Source: Centroberyx gerrardi (Eukaryota; Chordata; Actinopteri; Beryciformes; Berycidae). From it: a DNA stretch of 64,000 nucleotides. Where the stretch lies: contig NC_135997.1 of assembly GCF_048128805.1 (NCBI RefSeq), forward strand, positions 9,489,116 to 9,553,115, in the 5' to 3' direction. The notes beneath the pieces were generated by a model. That model ran no database searches, was not told the DNA's origin, and saw only the letters and a list, made by a program, of their open reading frames with translations. Shown here one piece after another: positions 28,901 through 49,979 of this stretch; position 1 is the first letter of the stretch, and the number at the start of each line of letters is the position of its first letter. The translations under genes were made by a program, and so were the position numbers.

Positions 28901-31210
28901 GTAGCAGGATGAGCGCCTCCACCACCTGATCACACAGAGAACTTACCCTTAGGCTGTTCTACAAATAGATATCACACATCACAGATAACCATTAATTCAG
29001 TTAATGGATCGTTGGGTTATTAGAAAGCCTCATCCTGCAGCAGGGGCATTCAAAACAGGCAATTTTAGCACTTGGCCGTTTTTGTCCGACTCGGCTCAAA
29101 GACGTGCAGAAGCTCACCTGACGAAGTCTCGGTGAAGACTGCCAACGTCTGACCTCCCACTGTCTGCATGGTGAACGGGTGCTCACGAGGCGCACGCACC
29201 GATTTGTCTCCAATACCCTCAATCACAGTCAGCTCTTCGTTCAAAGTGAAAGACACCTGTAAAGAGCAGCGTCATCCAAGACTTAGTTACTTTAGCCAGT
29301 TTCCTTATTTTTGGTCTTACTGCCATTTTCCTGTGTCTAGAGTATGTATAAAGCAAGTAGAGTATAAACAGTGGATTCAAAAACACAGGCATTTGAGCAA
29401 TACCTGACACATACTGTGAGCTCTAAATGTATTTGTAAAGTGACACATTTTTTGGATGTTTTGGCCTCTCATTACTTTGGATGTGAAATCAGGTAATGAC
29501 TAACAAACTGTCAGTTTGACTTGGGGTACTTTCAGTCATATCAGAAGAACAGTTAATGAACATAAGTCTTTAGCCTATTTGTACAGCCCCCTCTCCCTAA
29601 ATCTGACATGGCATTCTAATTATTAGAATGCCATCTCTGGATTATTCTCTGCCATATACAGATTATCTAAGAATCTAATAACCTGTGTATTATGGGTGTA
29701 TTACATCATATGCATTGTTATCATAAATTATGCAAGTTTCAGAGTATTACATATCCAACCAAACAGATGCAGAAGGTAACTTAACCCTTTTAGCCCACTC
29801 ACACTCAGCAAAGAGTTTTTTTAACCCTCACTAAAGCTGTCCATCCCTTTGCTAGACTGCAAGCAGTGGACAGTGACAAGCAAGAGAGCGAGACATGACA
29901 TCCCATCGAAGCTGTGAGTATGACTCCAACCCAGAACGTTGCAAGTCCATGCGATACCTCTACCACCAGATGCACTGTGATTTTTTTGCGTTTCATTTAC
30001 CTCTGCTTTTCCTTGGTTTCTGAAAGAAATGACAGATAAACAAATAATTAGCAAGCTAGTTATCGTACCAATCAGAAGCTCTTTATTGTCAAGAATACCA
30101 GTAGTACACAGCAATGCCTAGTGCATAAGAGTAATAGCAACATTTACAAGGTAACAGAAATCAGCCTGTATAACTATCTAGTTAACCAAATGTATTTCTT
30201 CCAGTCTTTGAAAGCATACTTTATCAGCACATACTATATTTCCATTTTTTCCATTTCCCCTTCCAATACTCACGTTTTGTGTACGGATAACATAACTAGC
30301 TTGCACATACTGAGAGACACATAAATAAAGTTAGCTTCTGGGTTTACATACTTGGAGATCCTGAGTTTCCCGACATCGCCTCTGCCACTTGCTTTTGCCC
30401 ATTGCTGAGAGAGATATTTGGGCACCTGCATAAAAAACATGGGTATATTTTACACAACGGGGGAACAAAGGGATGTCTTCCACATCTTGATAAAGGTTAT
30501 TAATGGTTCAGATGGAATACATCATTTATAAGCATTATTTTAAACAATGTTTGTCCCTTTCATATGAGGTCATTTCTGGCTGCCACTTCAAACTACATGT
30601 AAGATGAAAACACGGTAAAAAGGACTTAAAGCAAGCTGTTGTGATAAATTGTCTGTCAGAAACGGTGTGTGTCTACGTTCATTTGGACTTCGCCTACCAT
30701 TAGGAAAACTGGTTACTCTGGTATATATTGAATAACTTGGTCAATCAATTATCTACAAATGCACGTTAAATGAAGTTAATAATATGGTTAAGTCTTCTCA
30801 TTCCGTCTCTTGTCCTCACTTGCCATATACCTAACGTTACTGAGACCACATAACACATTGTTTTCATTTCTACAATAGCCAAACGGTGGTCTCTGAACTA
30901 ATAATTAACATGGTTATATTACGTCTGTTTAATGCGAGTGATACATAGCCTTTAAAGAAGATTTTAAGAGGCCCAATAACTTACTTAGCTACATAATTTA
31001 ACTAACAACGTACATTAGGGTATCTGGATTACTACTGTTAACATGCTAAGCTACGCTACAGTTAGCATTAGCTGTGGTATCCTGCTAAGTTAATGATAAT
31101 ATATATTCAGTTATAATAAGGTTGTTTATAAACATTATACACACCTTTACCAACCATACACCCGTGTTCTGCTTGGCACCAGTTAGGTCAACTTCTCCTT
31201 TCTCCGACAT
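24160..31210 (-). CDS. gtf2f2: gtf2f2, TFIIF beta subunit (RAP30), complete
   Basis: Encodes RAP30, which with RAP74 forms TFIIF, recruits RNA polymerase II to the preinitiation complex and aids start-site selection in the nucleus (family knowledge). Exons in transcript order: 31210-31145, 30425-30352, 30019-30001 (19 nt), 29256-29118, 26154-26073, 25388-25289, 25107-24964, 24282-24160. They join in phase to 248 residues, against 249 in human. Key blocks are MSEKGEVDLTGAKQNTGVWL, VPKYLSQQWAKA, SFTLNEEL, APREHPF, LEGVVVQRAECRP, and the winged-helix C-terminus QVLDMLFSAFEKHQYYN with LKEIL and NTWELRPEYRHY. An optional 60-nt exon may add 20 residues between exons 4 and 5 (see separate entry). 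An NRF1-like CGCATGCG lies upstream at 31276-31283. Confidence 0.96.
24450..24720. mobile_element. Degenerate MITE-like repeat with TTTTAAGACC words
   Basis: It carries several copies of (T)TTTAAGACC/ACATTTT and ends resembling a fish repeat family rich in this phrase. A related short piece appears at about 60440-60490. It lies in gtf2f2 intron 7. Termini are not well defined. Confidence 0.35.
25939..25991. repeat. CA/TA compound microsatellite
   Basis: ACACAC units run into ATATAT units, in gtf2f2 intron 5 about 80 bp downstream of the exon 5 donor (26073). Confidence 0.8.
27438..27497 (-). CDS. gtf2f2: Candidate 60-nt cassette exon of gtf2f2
   Basis: On the minus strand, a long pyrimidine tract and CTGTAG acceptor precede 27497, and a consensus CAG/GTGAGT donor follows 27438. 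The 60 nt keep phase 1 on both sides, so inclusion between exons 4 (29256-29118) and 5 (26154-26073) adds 20 residues beginning GQSEERSDGS and ending in a Gly/Ala run, with no stop. Skipping gives the ordinary DKLALEG junction. The insert would sit in a loop of the N-terminal dimerisation domain. I know of no domain match. It could be an alternative or fish-specific exon, or a chance ORF with good sites. Confidence 0.5.
27767..28196. mobile_element. hAT-like MITE, about 430 bp
   Basis: Ends are CAGGGCTGCACGATATTG and ACTATGCAGCCCTA (inverted). The interior is AT-rich and non-coding. It abuts an AC microsatellite at 28197-28223, so the target-site duplication cannot be read. It lies in the large gtf2f2 intron, beside the candidate cassette exon. 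Confidence 0.6.
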
Positions 31211-32742
31211 GTTTTAAAATAATGCCTTCTTCACACTTTACCGTTATCACAAGCGACGAAACCACAATACACACACGCATGCGTAGAGGGGGACCGGGAA
31301 ACTATGGTGGCTGTACAGGAACAAATCCACATCAGCGTTGCGTGTTTATTACAGTGGAAGTCGCCAGTAGCCTAGGGGTTGTCATGAAAGCTCAAACGCA
31401 TAGTAGTGAATGTCATTTGTGGCCTTTATCCGTTTTCGTAGTTTGAAACTGTACATGTCGGAAAAACAAGGTTTTCATCCACCAGTGACGATTTACTATT
31501 GGTTAGGTCTGGGGGCGATGGGCAGTTACCTCCACTAGTCAGTAGATGGTGCTATAAGCTCTGTGGATAAAAGCATGTATAGGCCTTAGCAGGATGCCTG
31601 AGTACGGTATAGCGATGCCTTGGGTCTTCTTTTGTTAAAGTAAAACTCTATGAACACTGATCAGTGATCAAAGTACAGCAGATAATCGATATGACAAAAC
31701 TCCACTTCCATTATCAAAATGAATGAAATCATGAATCTTTACTTGCTATACGCCTACTCTATGGATTTTGACAAAGAACTATATTTTTTAAGAGGTTGTT
31801 ACAGTGCATTTAGGTGAGTTTATCCTCCAAAATACTACTACCTAATAGCAACTAACATCATCATCTAAGTATGAATAACAACATGAGGAAAAGTATGTTT
31901 CAAAATACAATTTTATCAACTTTTAAAAAACAAAAAGTAGCAAAAGGAGCTTATGAAGACACAGAAGTAGATCACAAAGCTACACGGGGAACAGAGGGTG
32001 CATGCAGCCCAACAGTGTGTTTTCACAGCAGTCTGCACAACTTGTTTTCAAAGAAATCAAATATATCACTAAGGATTTCATTTTACAAGTAAGGGTTATG
32101 TTCCTATAAAGGCTTGAGGCATTAAAGGATGATGGTTTTTATGTAATGAATGTGATATGCTGAAGAGCAGTCAGGTGACAGAAAGGCGTGGTTTGGTTCA
32201 CTGATTACAGACACAAACATCTAACAAAGTGAGCCACCTGTAATGTGGCTAAAATGAATGGGAATCATTGACATGCTTCTTAATTCTTGGTCAAATCACA
32301 CATACCCAACATTTGAACATGCCAGGATTATCTGTTGACTCCCATTCATTTAATTTCTGTGATTCTTCTTCTGTGTATGTATTTTTGTATACACTGTCTC
32401 ACGGGAAGCTATATAAGATAAGCTATATCAGCAGTTTTCTTTCACATCAACATATAATTGTCTGAACCACTTTACAACATTTGCTGTAGGCATTAGGCTT
32501 AATGACATGATCTCCCACAAATGGATACATCTTACAAAAGTCTGACATGTCATAGTCTAATATTTAGCCCAATTTAGTTTAGCCCACAGCCAAACATTTC
32601 ACCCAATATTCCTTTTGTCTAACGAACCAGCGTGCATGGAAACACAGTCCATATTATACAAACCCTGGATAAAACTTTCACCCTCCAGACACTAACTGGG
32701 GGTCTGCACACTCCTGCAGGCTGCAGCCCTCCTGACAGTTAT
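31211..32742. other. Intergenic region: gtf2f2 promoter and gpalpp1 3' flank
   Basis: Near the gtf2f2 start lies an NRF1-like palindrome CGCATGCG (31276-31283), followed by GGGACCGGGAAACTATGG. The rest to 32742 is AT-rich without coding signal and should include the gpalpp1 3' UTR. I see no RNA gene or complete mobile element in it. Confidence 0.5.
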
Positions 32743-35700
32743 TTACAGGAACATGCGGTCCTTGCTGTGGGAGAAGCGTGTGTTCAGTTCTTGAGACTTC
32801 TTCAGCAGTCGCTGCTTCTGCGCTTCGTCGAAGCGGTTGACCTGCAGGTCGTTGTCCCGATCGAACGGCCTCCTCTCCACTGGCTGGTCGGACTTCTCCT
32901 CTGCCTTCTGCTTCATCTTTTTTGTGTGCAAAGTCATCAGGGACTCGGCGCGCTTGGAATCCTGACAAAAAGGATTGGGAAGTGATGTTTAAACAAGTCA
33001 TCACATTTTGTATTAATCATACATTAGGGATAATTAGGGCGAATTAATATCTATTTCGTGTTATAAGTTCATAAAAACATCCCATAATTGTATTTAAATG
33101 TATAATTCCAATATACACTACCAGTCAAAGGTTTGGACACATCTGATTGAATGTAATATGTTTTTCATTATCCATTTTGATCTAAAGGCTTATGCTGAAA
33201 TGCTTGAAATTTGTTTCTTAGACAAATATAAATAGTGAAGTTGATGCCTATGTATGAATTTCTTTCCAAAGCCTTTGCCTTCTCATCAAGGCAAAGGGTG
33301 TCTACTTTAAAGAATCTAAAATATAAGATAGTTTTGATTTGTTTAACACTTTTTTGGTCACTGCATAATTCCATTTGTGCTATTTCATAGTTTTGATGTC
33401 TTTACTATTATTCTATAAAATAGTAAAAATAAAGAAATATGTGGTGTGTCTAAACCTTTATCAGTATTTTGGACAGTAGCACCACTTACATTATACTTCG
33501 ACACCTTCTCTGCCATTGCCAAGTCCTTGTGGGACATTTCTGGGACGCTGTCTTTCTCCTTCTCATCCTTCTTCTTTCCCTCAAGGCGCTCCTGTTGGTC
33601 AAGAATAAAACCATGAGAGACAGGGAGTCAAACATACAAGATAGTTAAGAAGAAGTATAGAGACAGTTATTTTTTATTTATCAGTGGGTTGAGGTGTTCC
33701 TACCATGATCTTGCGCTCCCTGTCTGCGGGTGTATCTGTCCAAATGGAGCGGTCTTTGTTCTCTGGACCCGACTTCTTCTTGAAAGTGCGAGCCCCCAAG
33801 CCGATGTGCTGCAGCTCTGGTGGGAGCTCTGTCATCCACGTTTCTCTGGTCAGCACCTCGGGACCATCCTGTGGACAAGATACACACAGACACAAACACA
33901 CAGACACACATGGACACACACACACACACACAAGAGAGGGAGAATACTTTTTATTCCCTAGCTACATCTACATCCCCAGTGTTAGTCTGAGTTTACCAAA
34001 TCAAGACCTAAACCTAAATCAGCTATTCAGAAAAAAAAAGTGCCCTCTATCACAGAGGCAAACACTGATCATGGAAATGCTACCATGTCATAGAAAAGTC
34101 AAGGGATCTGATCACAAAAAAAGCATTGGAACATAGTTAGAGAGCAGAAGCCCTGTCAGGAAAATCAACTCTTTACCATGTAGTGAGTTGTCCTTTCTTC
34201 TCAAACTAATGCATAACATTGTTGAAATCTCACTAGCTAGACACACACATTTTGCACAACTACTGTTTGCATATCTTATTTATAGGTTCCTGCCGCTTTA
34301 CCTGTTTTTATACTTGCAGTTGCTCAACTTACTTTGTATTATACTTTGATATTTTCATTAACTTTTATTGTAAATATTTTGCTTGGATCTTCCTACTTTA
34401 TATTAGTGTTTTTATGTTTACTATCTACTTTTTTTTTGCTGTCTGTTTAACGCTATTATCGAGAAGGTCCGGAAGTAAGCATTTTATTGCAGCGTTTGTA
34501 CCATGTGTAAACTGTGCATATGACAAATAAACTTGAACTCACATCTGAGGTCAGCTTCTCCTTCATCCTTTGCGCCCTGCGCTCAAAGTCCTGAGCCACG
34601 GAGTCCTGAACAGAGTGTTTGGCCGGCATCGGTCCGATCACGTCCTCATCCTCTCCGTCACTGCTGGACGGCTCGGCCTGGTAGCCCGGCGGCAGGGCCG
34701 GCCCCGGGAACCCCTCTCCATCTTCATCATCGTTATCGTCGTCATCCGCTGCTCTGCGGAAGCCTGGAGGTAAGGCTGGGCCGAGCACAGGCGGCCTGAA
34801 GGAGGAAACACTGTGAAATTAAAGCTTCACAGGGCAAACTCTTTATCCAACCACTCATCCACAACAAGTTAATTTCATTTCTGATCATTCAGTGGAATAT
34901 GTCTGGCAGAGGGGGACTCGTCAGACTCGGGTCACAATTTTAATAGCTTGAGACTTGACTTTGACTTGTACTTTGATGACTTGAAAAGGTTTCTTAAGTC
35001 TTGACAAAAGATCTTGAGCATGTGTAAATGACTTAGATTGAAAGTGATGAGATGTGTTCCACCAGACGACTGAATTTAAATTCTGTTTTCTGAATTTGCA
35101 TGGAATGATTGAATTTACTGCAGTTGAGACGGATTATAGAAATCAAACTCATAATGCACTTACCAAGTTTTTATACTATTAAAACGAGATTGCATTGAAA
35201 AGTCCAAGATATTTTGTTTTCTTTAAGCTATCAAATTGATACTGGACTCTTGGTTTGTTTAGACTTGGGACATGACATTAATGACATGACTTGATAATCT
35301 ACATTTAGACTTGAGACTTGACTTGAGACTTGTGCCGATCTTGACTTGAAGACTTGAAACTGACTTGGTCAGACCTCTGATGTCTCGAGTTGTTTTGCTC
35401 ACCTCTCTGGTGAACTCTGTTGCTTCTTAAATCCTGGAGGCAGAGCTGGCCCGAAGAAGCCATCATCATCGTCATCATCGTCATCATCATCTTGCGCTTT
35501 CGTCTCCTCCTCCCTGCACAAACGACATTATGTTTAGTTGTGTGAACTTTTGTTTTCTTTTACTTCCAGAGTAATGAACCTACCTCTCCGCGGGTCCATC
35601 TCCAGCTGTATGCTTGGTCTTGGCTCTCTTGAACACCACCTCCTGCTCACTTTCATCCGAAGAACTCGACGGTTCTCCCCGTTTGTAACCGGGAGGCAGA

Positions 35701-35960
35701 GCTGGACCAGCGACTAATAATACAGAAGAAGAAAAATCAGCAAAGAACGACAACAACTATCAGCTAATAACTGTTTACTATCCAAATCAGTCTCGTGAAA
35801 CACCGACTCAACTGACATGGTTATAGCCTTTGATTCCACTCAGAAAACTGAAAATTAGACAGAGACTTAACTTACATCCTTTTTCATTATCTGAATCTTC
35901 ATCGCTTGATTTGCTGAACGTCGGGGGCAACGCAGGTCCGATTACATTATGACAGGACAT
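32743..35960 (-). CDS. gpalpp1: gpalpp1, GPALPP motif-containing protein 1, complete
   Basis: Exons in transcript order: 35960-35876, 35713-35584, 35513-35403, 34795-34543, 33868-33704, 33591-33490, 32961-32743; phases join to 354 residues. The protein begins MSCHNVIGPALPPTF and carries five GPALPP motifs: one each in exons 1, 2 and 3 and two in exon 4, followed by a degenerate IGPMP. Acidic or Ser-rich runs such as a Asp10 stretch separate them. The C-terminal half holds the conserved ETWMTELPPELQHIGLGART block, a Lys/Glu-rich segment and a basic tail ending SHSKDRMFL. The molecular role is not well defined; a spliceosome-related nuclear role is possible but not shown here. In human it also lies near GTF2F2, as here. 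Confidence 0.95.
33112..33455. mobile_element. Tc1/mariner-like MITE remnant
   Basis: It starts TATACACTACCAGTCAAAGG with TTTGGACACA and ends GTGGTGTGTCTAAACCTTTA, the common Tc1-type ends in inverted orientation. The interior matches no ORF. It lies in gpalpp1 intron 6. Confidence 0.6.
34240..34541 (+). mobile_element. LINE 3' end fragment (L2-like) abutting gpalpp1 exon 4
   Basis: It reads TTGCACAACTACTGTTTGCA ... GTGTAAACTGTGCATATGAC then AAATAAACTTGAACTC, a layout typical of fish L2-type 3' tails. It is antisense to gpalpp1. Its end reaches the bases just inside the donor of gpalpp1 exon 4 (exon ends at 34543). Confidence 0.6.
34907..35379. mobile_element. hAT-like non-autonomous element rich in ACTTG repeats
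   Basis: Ends are CAGAGGGGGACTCGTCAG and its imperfect inverse GACTTGGTCAGACCTCTG. Flanks ATGTCTGG (34899-34906) and ATGTCTCG (35380-35387) match at 7 of 8 positions. The interior is built of many GACTTG(A) words. The right end is 23 bp from the gpalpp1 exon 3 donor. Confidence 0.75.
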
Positions 35961-36888
35961 ATTTATCACGGAGTCACTTAGTCACCTCTCCAAAAATACA
36001 AAACAATTTCGACTAAAGTAAGAAACGCGCTCTATTCAAGGTTAACTTGGGCCATACGCTGCAGAAAATAAGAGCTCAGCTGGTGAAAGATGTGTCTGAA
36101 GAGCGGATCCTCACAGAACGAATTTGACCGTTGCCTCAGGAAGTAAACAGTAACAAGCCAATTAACGAACAGATATAGGTCACATGACTATCACCACGGA
36201 AGGAAGCTCAGTAATGTGTGTGTGCGTGGTTCGCTTTGCGTCAAGCTAAAGATAGCCAGAATACGACCAGAAGGAAGGCCAAATTATGCTGTAAAAATAC
36301 AAGCGCAAAATTGCTATTTAAGATAATGTGGTTTAAGTTTACGTGCTTGTTAGGTTATATGTCTTTTGGTCTCATCTATAGTTTGTAAAATTAAAAATAA
36401 AATACAATAAAACACAAGATTTGTCACTCCAGCAGAATACATAATACTCAGTTGAATCATTGAAATAAATATGGAGTGCAAATCTAGCTGTTAAATAGAT
36501 ATTTTTGGAAAAATGTCAATTTCACAGCATACAGGGGATAGAGAAAATAACTGAAACACCTACCTAGTAATCAGTTGCCTTCAGAACAGCTTCAAATTCT
36601 ATTTTCACTTACTTTAGAGTCTTCTTTAAATGCTTTATTCATTTTCACTTTTGTACTTTAAACACTACATTACCTAGCTGTCAACAAGGGTTTTATTTTG
36701 AAGGTTACGACCGGAAGTCGTGTTTTTGTTTACTCCAGTTGCCTTGATACTGGTGTTGTGTCTGCAACTTTTGCATTATCACAATTCATCTTTGTAGAAT
36801 TTCTGTAGAACATCGGGCTAATGTTAGTTATCTGTTTTTTTCTAATATGTTTTAAAAAATATTAGATATCTTTTCATAGGCTTCTAAC
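35961..36888. promoter_or_regulatory. Bidirectional promoter region of gpalpp1 (-) and ercc3 (+)
   Basis: The two start codons are 929 bp apart in divergent orientation. A consensus ETS site CCGGAAGT is at 36711-36718, about 170 bp before the ercc3 ATG, typical of housekeeping promoters. Further GGAAG cores (near 36140 and 36200) lie closer to gpalpp1. No coding potential is seen between. Confidence 0.5.
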
Positions 36889-47025
<10,137 letters not shown>

Positions 47026-47945
47026 ATGCGCTGACTCAAACCCGGCCACCTACTGGGTCACTCAGAAAGCTACAGGGTAACGGAACTAAGGGAGGGACCA
47101 ATAATATATACTGAGGCTAAGGACCAGTTGGTCTGGAGAGGGAGAACAACTGGAGATAAGCTGAAGCTGAATATTAAATGATGTACGTTGCTTCTTTCTA
47201 ATGGATGATGTTGGTGTTAGTGACTTGTTCATCTGGTTAAGAAAGTGTAAAGAGGGGGTTCTGTGTGAAGACTAGCTAATGCCCTCTGGTCTCAGCTGCT
47301 CTCTGTGACAAACCTTACGTCCCGGATGAGCTCCATGTCCCTCCAGAACGATACCTAATGAGAGAGAGTGCTTTGCTGAAGTACGACGTAAAGTTGATAT
47401 TAACCTTTTAGGACAGCTAAGGGTCAACTTTCATTATTCTTACTTCTATCAGTCATTTGGCAGAGGGGGGGTAATTTGTGTCTGATAGTATCTCAGAGCA
47501 ATACAGTTAGCGGTTGCTTTACGAAGAACACAGCTGTGACCAGTTGTGTGAAAACCAAAAGGATATAGTATGAAGTGGACCTTTGTCTACGCAGCTTTTT
47601 TTGTAAATGTGGCTACATTTTACACATTAAAACACAAATTAAACCCACAGGCAGTGGACAGTCATCTGTCCCATACTAAGTAGCCCCATGTGTTTTCTTA
47701 AATGATTTCTTGATGTAATTTTCATTAATGTGTTGTGTGTTTTCTTCTGTAAAATCTTCTGGAATATTTATTTTTTGTTAAAGAAGCATTTTTTGGTAAA
47801 TCTGTTTTCGCCATAGATTCTCAAAAGGATGTGAAACCAAGCAAATAATATTTTTAAGTGTTAATCAGATGTTTTGGCAAGAAGAGATGATTCAGCTCTA
47901 CCTAAAAAGTCTGATAAAAGAATAAAAGTTGTAAAAGTTTTTGTT
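47026..47945 (+). other. ercc3: ercc3 3' UTR
   Basis: From the stop codon at 47023-47025 the sequence is AT-rich, without ORF or exon signals, to an AATAAA at 47921-47926. Cleavage is expected about 15-25 nt later. Confidence 0.6.
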
Positions 47946-49264
47946 TTTCCTTTCTTCAAACAGTTTTAATGAGCTGTAAGGGAAAAATCTGTCCACAACA
48001 TTAATTACAGGAGGCTTGAAGAAATGTTAGTCTCTCAGGGAATTAACAATGATGGTAACATCAAATGTGTTAAATACAGTAGAACTTGATGTAGTGCATT
48101 ACTGAATAAAATGTTAGTGCCATTTTAAAAGTTTATTAACAGTTTGCAGTAAACTGGAGCATTACAACCATGTAGAGCAATGCATAAAAACCCTCAGGAT
48201 TTAGTCAACATATATAAATAACTGCTATTATTGCCAACAATTGATAGATTTTGTCGCTATTGATTACACATTAAGTTTCTCTTTAATTTTCCCAGTACAC
48301 TACTTTCTTTTAATTTGGCTGAGTAAAGAAGTTGTACAGTTATGCACAAGATGCATTTTTCATGGTTTAATGGAGGAATGGAAGGAAGGAGGGCTGTGGA
48401 GCTTTATTTGGATTTGGCACGAGTCCAAGCCAGGGCCGGGGAGGGGAGATGGGGTCCACTTACCCCTCAGCTTGAAGACTTGAGGATATTCCAAAGGGAA
48501 CATCCGCAGCCTGGTGCCTTGTGCTAGCTGCCAAAATGGTGAGCGTGGGAAAATACCCACCTCTGCCCAGCCACCCATCACTGAACCACAGTGTGACATG
48601 AGGAGAGCAAGATTCCCCCTGAAGAGCCCCTCTGCAGCCTGGTGCCTTTGCTTTAATCCCTGTTTCTATACTAGATTTAGTAAAAGCTCAATGGTTCTGG
48701 AGGACGCTTTTATCACAAAGTGGAGAAGTAGTGGGGTAGATGTGAATGAAAGCGTCTGCCAAAATGGGTAGAGAGTGGAGTGTTGCTTGTGTCAGAGTAG
48801 AGCGGGAAGAAGACTACACAGAAAACAAATCAGAAAAGGAGTAACACTGTTCAGATGAGGGTAATAAAGGCAAACTATAGGTTAAAAAAACAGTGCCTGA
48901 CCCAGACTAACTCGATCAATTCTAAAGGTTATGAGCCTAAGTCTATAACAGTCTTTTCTAATGTGCAAATCTTAAAATTGCTGAATTGATACACAGTACA
49001 ACAATGGCGTACATGTATTTATGACTTGGAATGCATACCCAGTGTAGCCTGTAGGCTGCTTAAAGCATGGTCTGCTAACAGTTTCAGAAGAAATATCATG
49101 TTTTTCTTATTGATCATCATACAAAGTCAAGTACTCATACTATTTTGGACACAGTATTACTCTAGCGGGGAAATGATTTCCTTTGCTTGATACAGTGTAA
49201 TTCTAGAAAAGTAGGCTAATACAAAACTTTTGGGTCCCTGGATTGTGAAGAAAAGGGGGAAAAG

Positions 49265-49305
<41 letters not shown>

Positions 49306-49979
49306 GCTACCAGATATGTTTTATTGTGTTGTAATGTTATAATGTCAGGGATGGTAATTATCTACAAAAATGTCTACCATGCATTACATATGAATCTATG
49401 TAATGTCCATAGTTTTGCATATACTGATTTTTCCTATTCTTTATTGTTCCATATTAATCTATATTGTACATTAATTTCTCCTACTCTATTGTAATATGAG
49501 AGAGAGCGAGAGAGAGAGAGAGATTTTACAATGTTTTATAAACTTGTAATTTGGCTTCATGCTACGTTACTCTAATCCTCCCCTGTCTCCTTCCTGGGGA
49601 AGGTGGGGGGCTTGGACACACAGGTTGATTGATTGGTGATGTAACTGTGTTTTGGCACGTTGTAATCCACTCCTTCCCGATGGAAGAATGAACCCAACAG
49701 CTTTTTTGGAGGGAAACGCCCACTCCCGAATACAGAGTTATCCCTCCCTTCTTTTGAAGCGAACATCCAATCCTCTTCCGCTCCTTAGGTTGCACAAGCA
49801 GCTCTTTAAAAGTACACCACAATACAATCCTATCTAACATTACATTACCACACGCAGAGGACCGGTTTCTCACGTGCGAGGAACATGCATTTGCAGATGT
49901 GAACTCCGCGTTGAAAGACTTTGCAAGGGACTTGATCAAAACTTTTTAAGCAAGAAAACAACAAGAAAAGATTCAGACA
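47946..49979. other. ercc3-cyp27c1 intergenic region
   Basis: No gene is recognised. It contains a GT microsatellite (49266-49303), a GA run (49498-49522), a short duplicated phrase CAGCCTGGTGCCTT near 48508 and 48634, and the cyp27c1 5' flank with a TATA-like TTTAAAAG near 49804. Confidence 0.5.
49266..49303. repeat. GT microsatellite
   Basis: About 19 GT units in the ercc3-cyp27c1 intergenic region. Confidence 0.85.

Noticed and set aside
48241-48771. Possible gene or SINE between ercc3 and cyp27c1
   Set aside because: The ORFs lack homology and splice sites. A phrase near 48750 (AAAGCGTCTGCCAAAA) resembles fish SINE/LINE tails, but no promoter boxes or body could be found.
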